Below are positions 59,170 to 64,000 of a stretch of 64,000 bases of DNA, piece after piece. A program made the position numbers and the translations under genes. The stretch's first letter is position 1. Every line of letters begins with the position of its first letter. Under the pieces are notes generated by a model. That model had not been told where the DNA came from. It saw nothing but the letters and a program-made list of their open reading frames with translations, and did not search any database. The stretch spans positions 1,311,662 to 1,375,661 of the forward strand of contig NC_062256.1 of NCBI RefSeq assembly GCF_905475465.1. The letters are read 5' to 3'. Source of the stretch: Pieris napi (lineage: Eukaryota; Arthropoda; Insecta; Lepidoptera; Pieridae).

Positions 59170-59690
59170 GACCAGACGTCCCTTTTTCCAATTAGAAATC
59201 CCGGTGTCCCCGAAATGAACTCTGGCACGCAAAATTGTCCCGTTTTCAGAAACCGCGCGAAAGTTTAGGCAGCTGAATATAAAAAAAAACAAGAGTTTCA
59301 TTCTTATTTGAAATCACCAGCCATATTAAAACAAATTAGTTCTTCTGATAAATATAACTAAACATTGTGGGTACCTATATTTTGAGTTTCGTAACTTTTA
59401 GGCCAACTAACTTTTTATTTTTATTTATTTATTTACACTTTGTTATATTATAATATAAAAATTTAACAGAATCACATGTAAAGGAAAGGCAACTGGTTAT
59501 CGCTTTCGAGCGATCTCTTCCAGGCAACCACTGTGAGAAAAGAAAAAAAAAAATTAGATAAGATTACCTTTTTCTAAATAAATAACTTTAAAAAGTGTTT
59601 TATTTTTCATTGACCTAATTCTATTATATTATTTGACCTAAATTAACCCAATGTCCCGTTTTGAGTGTGAATAAATGGTCACTTTAGTTA
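59170..59690. mobile_element. Degraded DNA element with GTGACCA ends, interrupted by an RTE tail
   Basis: Starts GTGACCAGACGTCCC and ends TGTCCCGTTTT ... AATGGTCAC. A LINE 3' tail (reverse orientation, about 59400-59540) sits inside it. Confidence 0.4.
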
Positions 59691-59724
59691 TTACGCATAA
59701 AATTTAAAGAATTGTATCTGTTAA

Positions 59725-59972
59725 CGTAAAATTGTAAAAACCGTTAGATTGTAATCTATCGGTTATCGGTATTCGGTAGATTGTACTACACTAACTTAGT
59801 TATCATTCAAACTTCTTTGGTCAATTACAGATTAATTTTACTTCCCAACAATTTCATATAACTACCGAATAATAATACGTTAAATTGCAAGCAGTATGTT
59901 GAGTTGACAATCTTTCGACAGTTTACAATCTCGCGAGATAGATTACAATCTAACGGTTTTTACAATTTTACG
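59725..59972. mobile_element. 248-bp MITE with about 36-bp inverted ends
   Basis: The ends read CGTAAAATTGTAAAAACCGT, continuing to TAGATTGTAATCTATC, and are perfect or near-perfect inverted copies. Confidence 0.8.
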
Positions 59973-60243
59973 GTGACATATCCATCCAAAACTCGGCCAC
60001 TCCTGTGTGCACTTAACTTGACCTGTATGTTAATGTAATTATAATTGTAAATCTCAATTTATATGCGTCGGTATTGTATTGTGTCACTAATAAAAATACA
60101 ATACGAAATAAATGTTCACTAACATTATCAGTACTCAGAGTCCTTTGTTAAGATATGTAAAGATTCTAAAGGAAACTTGAATATTTCGAGCACTTTAATT
60201 AATCATACATCATCATCAAAGCACCAAGTCGTTGTTCAGAAGC

Positions 60244-60501
60244 TTGACGACTCATTGGTCTAGTGGTTAGTACCCCTGACTACGAATCCATGGGTCCCGG
60301 GTTCGATCCCCGGCTGAGACGAACATCGATGTGATGAGCATTTGGTGTTGAGCTTAGGTCTTGGGTGTTTAAATATGTATTTATATGTCTATCTATCTAT
60401 AATATGTATGTATATCCGTTGCCTAGTACCCATAACACAAGCTTCACCAGCTTAGCATGGGACTAGGTCAATTGGTGTGAATTGTCTTTATAAAAAAAAA
60501 A
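60244..60501 (+). repeat. tRNA-derived SINE inserted in the RTE tail
   Basis: Box A region GACTCATTGGTCTAGTGG, box B GGTTCGATCCC and a poly(A) tail. The flanks are AGAAGC on both sides (60238-60243 and 60502-60507); the empty site at about 38520 has AGAAGC once. Same family as 7800-8050. Confidence 0.9.
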
Positions 60502-60536
60502 AGAAGCGCGACAAACAAAATAAGAGTAGCCATGAT

Positions 60537-60797
60537 CAGGGGAAGATCTACTTAAGGGCTTTATGGGCTGCAGTCCAGGGCCCCGTGGATACAAAGGCCC
60601 CTAGTCCCTACTGAAAATAACATCCAATAAAAAAAAAACCTTAGATCAATCAACTCAAGTGCGATGCGCGACTATTATATCGAACGGAACGGGAAATTCC
60701 CCGTCGCTTGTTTTCAGTCGGTGTATTTTTTGTGTGTCTACTACGGGGGACTTCCCCGTAATAGCCCAGAGCCCCACAAATTCACAATCCGCCCATG
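60537..60797. mobile_element. hAT MITE with 8-bp duplication GCCATGAT
   Basis: Starts CAGGGGAAGATC and ends AATCCGCCCATG, imperfect hAT-type ends. GCCATGAT at 60529-60536 is repeated at 60798-60805. The related uninterrupted copy near 38545 has a single GCCATGCTGAT. Confidence 0.88.
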
Positions 60798-61139
60798 GCC
60801 ATGATGGTCAACCTTCGAAAGGAGATGTCACTATCAGAAGATATATTCTAAATACTTTCAATTGATTTGAGCAGTGTTTTATAACTAATTATAATTTCTA
60901 TTTAATTTTTTTAATTTAATTAAAACTGAAATTTAACATTAAACAAACGACAATTAATACTTAATATTTCAAAGAAAAAACTAAATTGTTACTGCTAAAC
61001 AAAGGCAGTCTTCTCGCCTCTTCAAATATTTCCTGACATCCTCTTTGGTGAGGTGGAAAATATCAATATCCTCATAATTTGTGTCATAGTTAGATAAAAC
61101 CCGAAACATTGGCACATGAAACCATTGTGAGTATCTTGT

Positions 61140-61300
61140 CAAAAGTCAAAGTCAAAAGTCAAAAATCATTTATACATTAAATGCTTCTTATTTTATATTT
61201 ACTGCCAGTTCTCAAATCAAGGGCGTAGAACGGAAGAGAAGAACTGGCAATAAACTCTCCGCCACTTTTTAATCCCCAAGTTTTTTATTTTACACAACGT
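61140..61300 (-). repeat. LINE 3' tail (AGAACTGGCA family), reversed
   Basis: Starts with the reversed AAAGTCAAAGTCAAAAGTCA tail and ends AAACTCTCCGCCACTTTTTA. Confidence 0.65.
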
Positions 61301-62424
61301 TTGTAGGTAAGGAGCTGCAACCATTACACCATGTCATGTGGACATCTTAAGTAATAAATAATAATCAAATAAATTAAAAACAAAGATTGTCGCATATGGT
61401 GTAGGGATTCTTAGTGAAATACGACAGCAAATAGGAGCTATCTATCCGCCCGTTAAGAATATCGTGCAAAAATAATAAGTTGCTGATTTCGTCGACATTC
61501 TAATGAGTCTAAATTAAAATATTTACAAGAATCTGCATAACTATCGATATGTTGTTACTGTTTAAAGCTACCAACTACACTTTGAACTGTTTAACTGAAC
61601 TTGATCTAATCGAATTATTTGTTAATTACAAAGCACAGCCGGGTTCACAGGTGTGAAGGTTATTTTCCAAATGAAATGCAAAAAAATTCCAGTCAATGCA
61701 ATAATTTATACTAGGTATATTTCGTCATAGTCGTAGAATAGGGACGGATCTGACAAAAAGTAAACTTTACAGGGCAGCCATTTCAAAATAATATAATCAT
61801 GTTAGTTTTTGTCATAACTATTTTAATTTCTATTCTGTTATTATAGAAATTGGCGTACAAGCAAACAAAAGGGTTTGTTTTGAAATAAAATCAAAATAAT
61901 AACATTAAATTAAAGTAATCTATAACTCCGAAGGTATTGGCATTACGGAAAAAAGTTTAAAAACAAAATTGTTTATAATTAAAAGATCTACACTTCGATG
62001 ATCGGTTAAATTTAATAAAATTGAATGGTTGGGGAGAAAACGACGAAAAATTGAAAAAAAAAAGTAAAATGTCTGCCTTGCGGGAGTAATAACTTGAAAA
62101 ATATTAATGTTATAAAAAAAAGTTTCAGATAAAAAAGTTAGTAAATTTTGTTTGGAAAAGAAAAGGTCTCTACAATTTTTCGCCTAACACTAACCATTCT
62201 CGAGATATCGAATTAAACGCGTTTCCATCGAAATGACCTTGAGCTGACCTCACTACAACCCCTCAAATTGGAATTTATGCTCAGAATACACCCCCCTATC
62301 GATCCTCAAAATCTCCAAACTGTGTTCGCTCATGTTTATTTACTTCGTAATTTGACTGGAGTATAAGTTATTCCTTCCAAATGTTGATTCGGCCTATTCA
62401 ATAGTCAAAGAAGACCAACGGGGT

Positions 62425-62545
62425 CACACAGATGTTGACAGGTCACGGTCCATTCTCATCTTCACAGATTTAGCAATACAGCTGAAGAAACGATATTACA
62501 TGTCCAGACTGTCCAATGTCCAACGACAGATACAACACTGAACAA
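62425..62545 (+). pseudogene. R1-like LINE ORF2 C-terminal fragment
   Basis: QMLTGHGPFSS and, in the next frame, HRFSNTAEETILH correspond to the segment before the C-terminal zinc knuckle of R1/LOA-group ORF2. Frameshifted and short. Confidence 0.5.
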
Positions 62546-62744
62546 ATTTCCCATAATGTAATGATTTTAAGAATTCTTATTGGCTGTAAATATAATACAA
62601 ATTGTTAATAGAAATAAACAGTACTTAAATATACTACTTTCAAGTAATATTTTGCTAATAATATTTATACGCACATAAATATATTATACGTATATTTGTG
62701 TGTAGAAAATAATAATTTTTTTTTTATTTTTATTTTTTCTCTTT

Positions 62745-62865
62745 AACTAGGGTTGCCTGGAAGAGATCGGTTATTAGCGATAAGGCCGCCCGTTGCATCC
62801 CTTATAATTTTTATGTATTGTGTTTCTTTTATTAGCAACGAAGTGTAAATAAATAAATATTAATC
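62745..62865 (+). repeat. LINE 3' tail (GGCCGCCCGTTGC family)
   Basis: TGGAAGAGATCGGTTATTAG, then GCGATAAGGCCGCCCGTTGC and a TAAATAAATAAA tail. Related stretches are at 45425-45475 (plus) and 59400-59540 (minus). Confidence 0.6.
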
Positions 62866-63429
62866 TGAAGTTACAAAAATGTAAAAAAAGTTTACTTCAA
62901 AATTTTTTTAAACATTTCTGCAACATTTTTGTTGTTTGTGTGCACAACTACATACTTTTAACTCGGCCATTTAACCGTTCTAAATGGTACTTTTAGTTTA
63001 TTTTGTTAACTAACGGAATCCGAGATGATTGACGACAATTAGCATCGTTTAAGTACCACTTAAACTTGACATGAACTGCTACAGATGTTGTTAAACTTAA
63101 CTAATGCATGAGAATTTCTAAGTTGTGCGGTATTATAACCGTATAAAGCCAGCCGCTACAACCTTTTAGATCTGGGCCTTAGATTTGTGTATGTTTTTTT
63201 TTAATAATAATAATAAATAAATAATTCCTAATTTAGGCTGAAAATGGTAATGAACAAAAAATACTGGTATTATTGTGAAAAAGCGTGGGTTGCTCGATAG
63301 ACGAAAAATATGACACACTCAAAGTAGGTTATTTAAATGCATTTAATAAATTTTATTGATTTTTCCTTCGTAAGTTTTGTAAATGTTTGAACCTTTTTGT
63401 ATATATTATGTACTCCATCTTTGGCTATA

Positions 63430-63823
63430 TACAGGCTTCTCAAGACTATGGAAGATCAAGGGTGCAACCTTAAATATCGTAGATAGGATATTTTGCTGAA
63501 AGAAGACTGTGATCCCTCTTGTCTTATGCAAATCGCCAATCTTTTAAAAAGTCTGCTTCCTGTCGATTGATATGGCGTAATTCTGTTTGTAACCCGCCCA
63601 CGTTGTCAATTGTCATATCGCTTTTTGTATACCTAACCTTTCACATATCCCCAAAAGAAGAAATCTAATGGTGTTAGGTCTGAGGATCACGCCGGCCAAC
63701 TGAACGGTCCATCGGTAACACTGACTTTTTTAAATAAAATAAAGTCTTCTTTCAGCAAAATATGCTATCTACGATATTTCAGGTACTTTTCTTTGATGTC
63801 CCATAGTCTTGGAACGCCCTGTA
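63430..63823. mobile_element. Internally deleted mariner-type element with transposase remnant
   Basis: Long inverted ends of about 85 bp (TACAGGCTTCTCAAGACTAT / reversed TACAGGGCGTTCCAAGACTA), flanked by TA. The minus strand inside (63640-63710) keeps DLTPLDFFFWGY-like codons with a broken frame, related to the DD41D block at 57411-58464. Confidence 0.65.
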
Positions 63824-64000
63824 TATATAATTTAAGGTCGCTATACGAAATAAATATATAAATTACATCTCGTTGGAATCCTACAGTGAGCTATTCCTTC
63901 AAGGTGAAGGAAAACATACAGCTGCTTTTCTCCTAAATAGCCAAAAAGATGGTGAGAATTTCAAAAACGATATTAATTCAACGCTACAATCTTACATCTC

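Larger units (their letters stand above)
60195..60870 (+). repeat. RTE-like LINE 3' tail hosting two nested insertions
   Basis: AAGCACCAAGTCGTTGTTCA, AGAAGCGCG, AGCCATGAT and CAACCTTCGAAAGGAGATG occur in the same order as the uninterrupted copy at 38497-38600. Here they are separated by a SINE and a hAT element. Confidence 0.8.
58504..64000. other. Gene-poor, repeat-rich right end
   Basis: Outside the repeats listed separately I see only AT-rich DNA. 60870-62420 and 62870-63420 contain no frame or motif I can support. Confidence 0.5.

Overview
The window reads as nuclear DNA of a lepidopteran insect. The reasons are AT-rich intergenic DNA, many short spliced exons with GT/AG borders, several tRNA-derived SINE families, Helitrons ending in CTAG with a GGCAAA/TTTGCC-type hairpin, and CR1/Jockey-, RTE- and R1-like LINE debris. 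No species was assigned. Exons were joined by eye from splice consensus and frame continuity. In all five multi-exon models the intron phases agree across every junction.

Layout. (1) 595-11537, minus: the 5' ten coding exons of nucleoporin Nup98, with GLFG/FG repeats and the Rae1-binding GLEBS motif. The gene continues off the left edge. (2) 14125-17874, plus: an intact five-exon HARBI1-like gene of the PIF/Harbinger DDE family, head-to-head with Nup98. (3) 19743-21182, plus: an unrecognised lysine-rich helical protein. (4) 22392-30908, minus: an 11-exon ZAD zinc-finger protein with only two recognisable fingers and a long acidic Asn/Asp/Ser-rich tail. (5) 32573-33933, plus: a two-exon gene for a probable secreted helical protein. 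(6) 36888-49520, minus: an eight-exon type II single-pass membrane protein of unknown family. (7) From 49.5 kb to the right edge I see only transposons: a CR1/Jockey-group LINE inserted in a Helitron, a Jockey-like remnant, a DD41D (rosa-like) mariner transposase, MITEs, SINEs and other LINE tails.

The genes do not form an obvious pathway. Nup98 is housekeeping, the ZAD protein is a likely transcriptional regulator, the HARBI1-like gene looks domesticated, and three genes are orphans to me. Introns carry most of the interesting structure. There is a 1.43-kb foldback palindrome in a membrane-gene intron and an inverted SINE pair around two ZAD exons. A hAT copy has a perfect 8-bp duplication. 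At the right, a nested SINE and hAT insertion can be dated against an empty site elsewhere in the window.

I found no rRNA, genuine tRNA gene, CRISPR array or bacterial-type operon.
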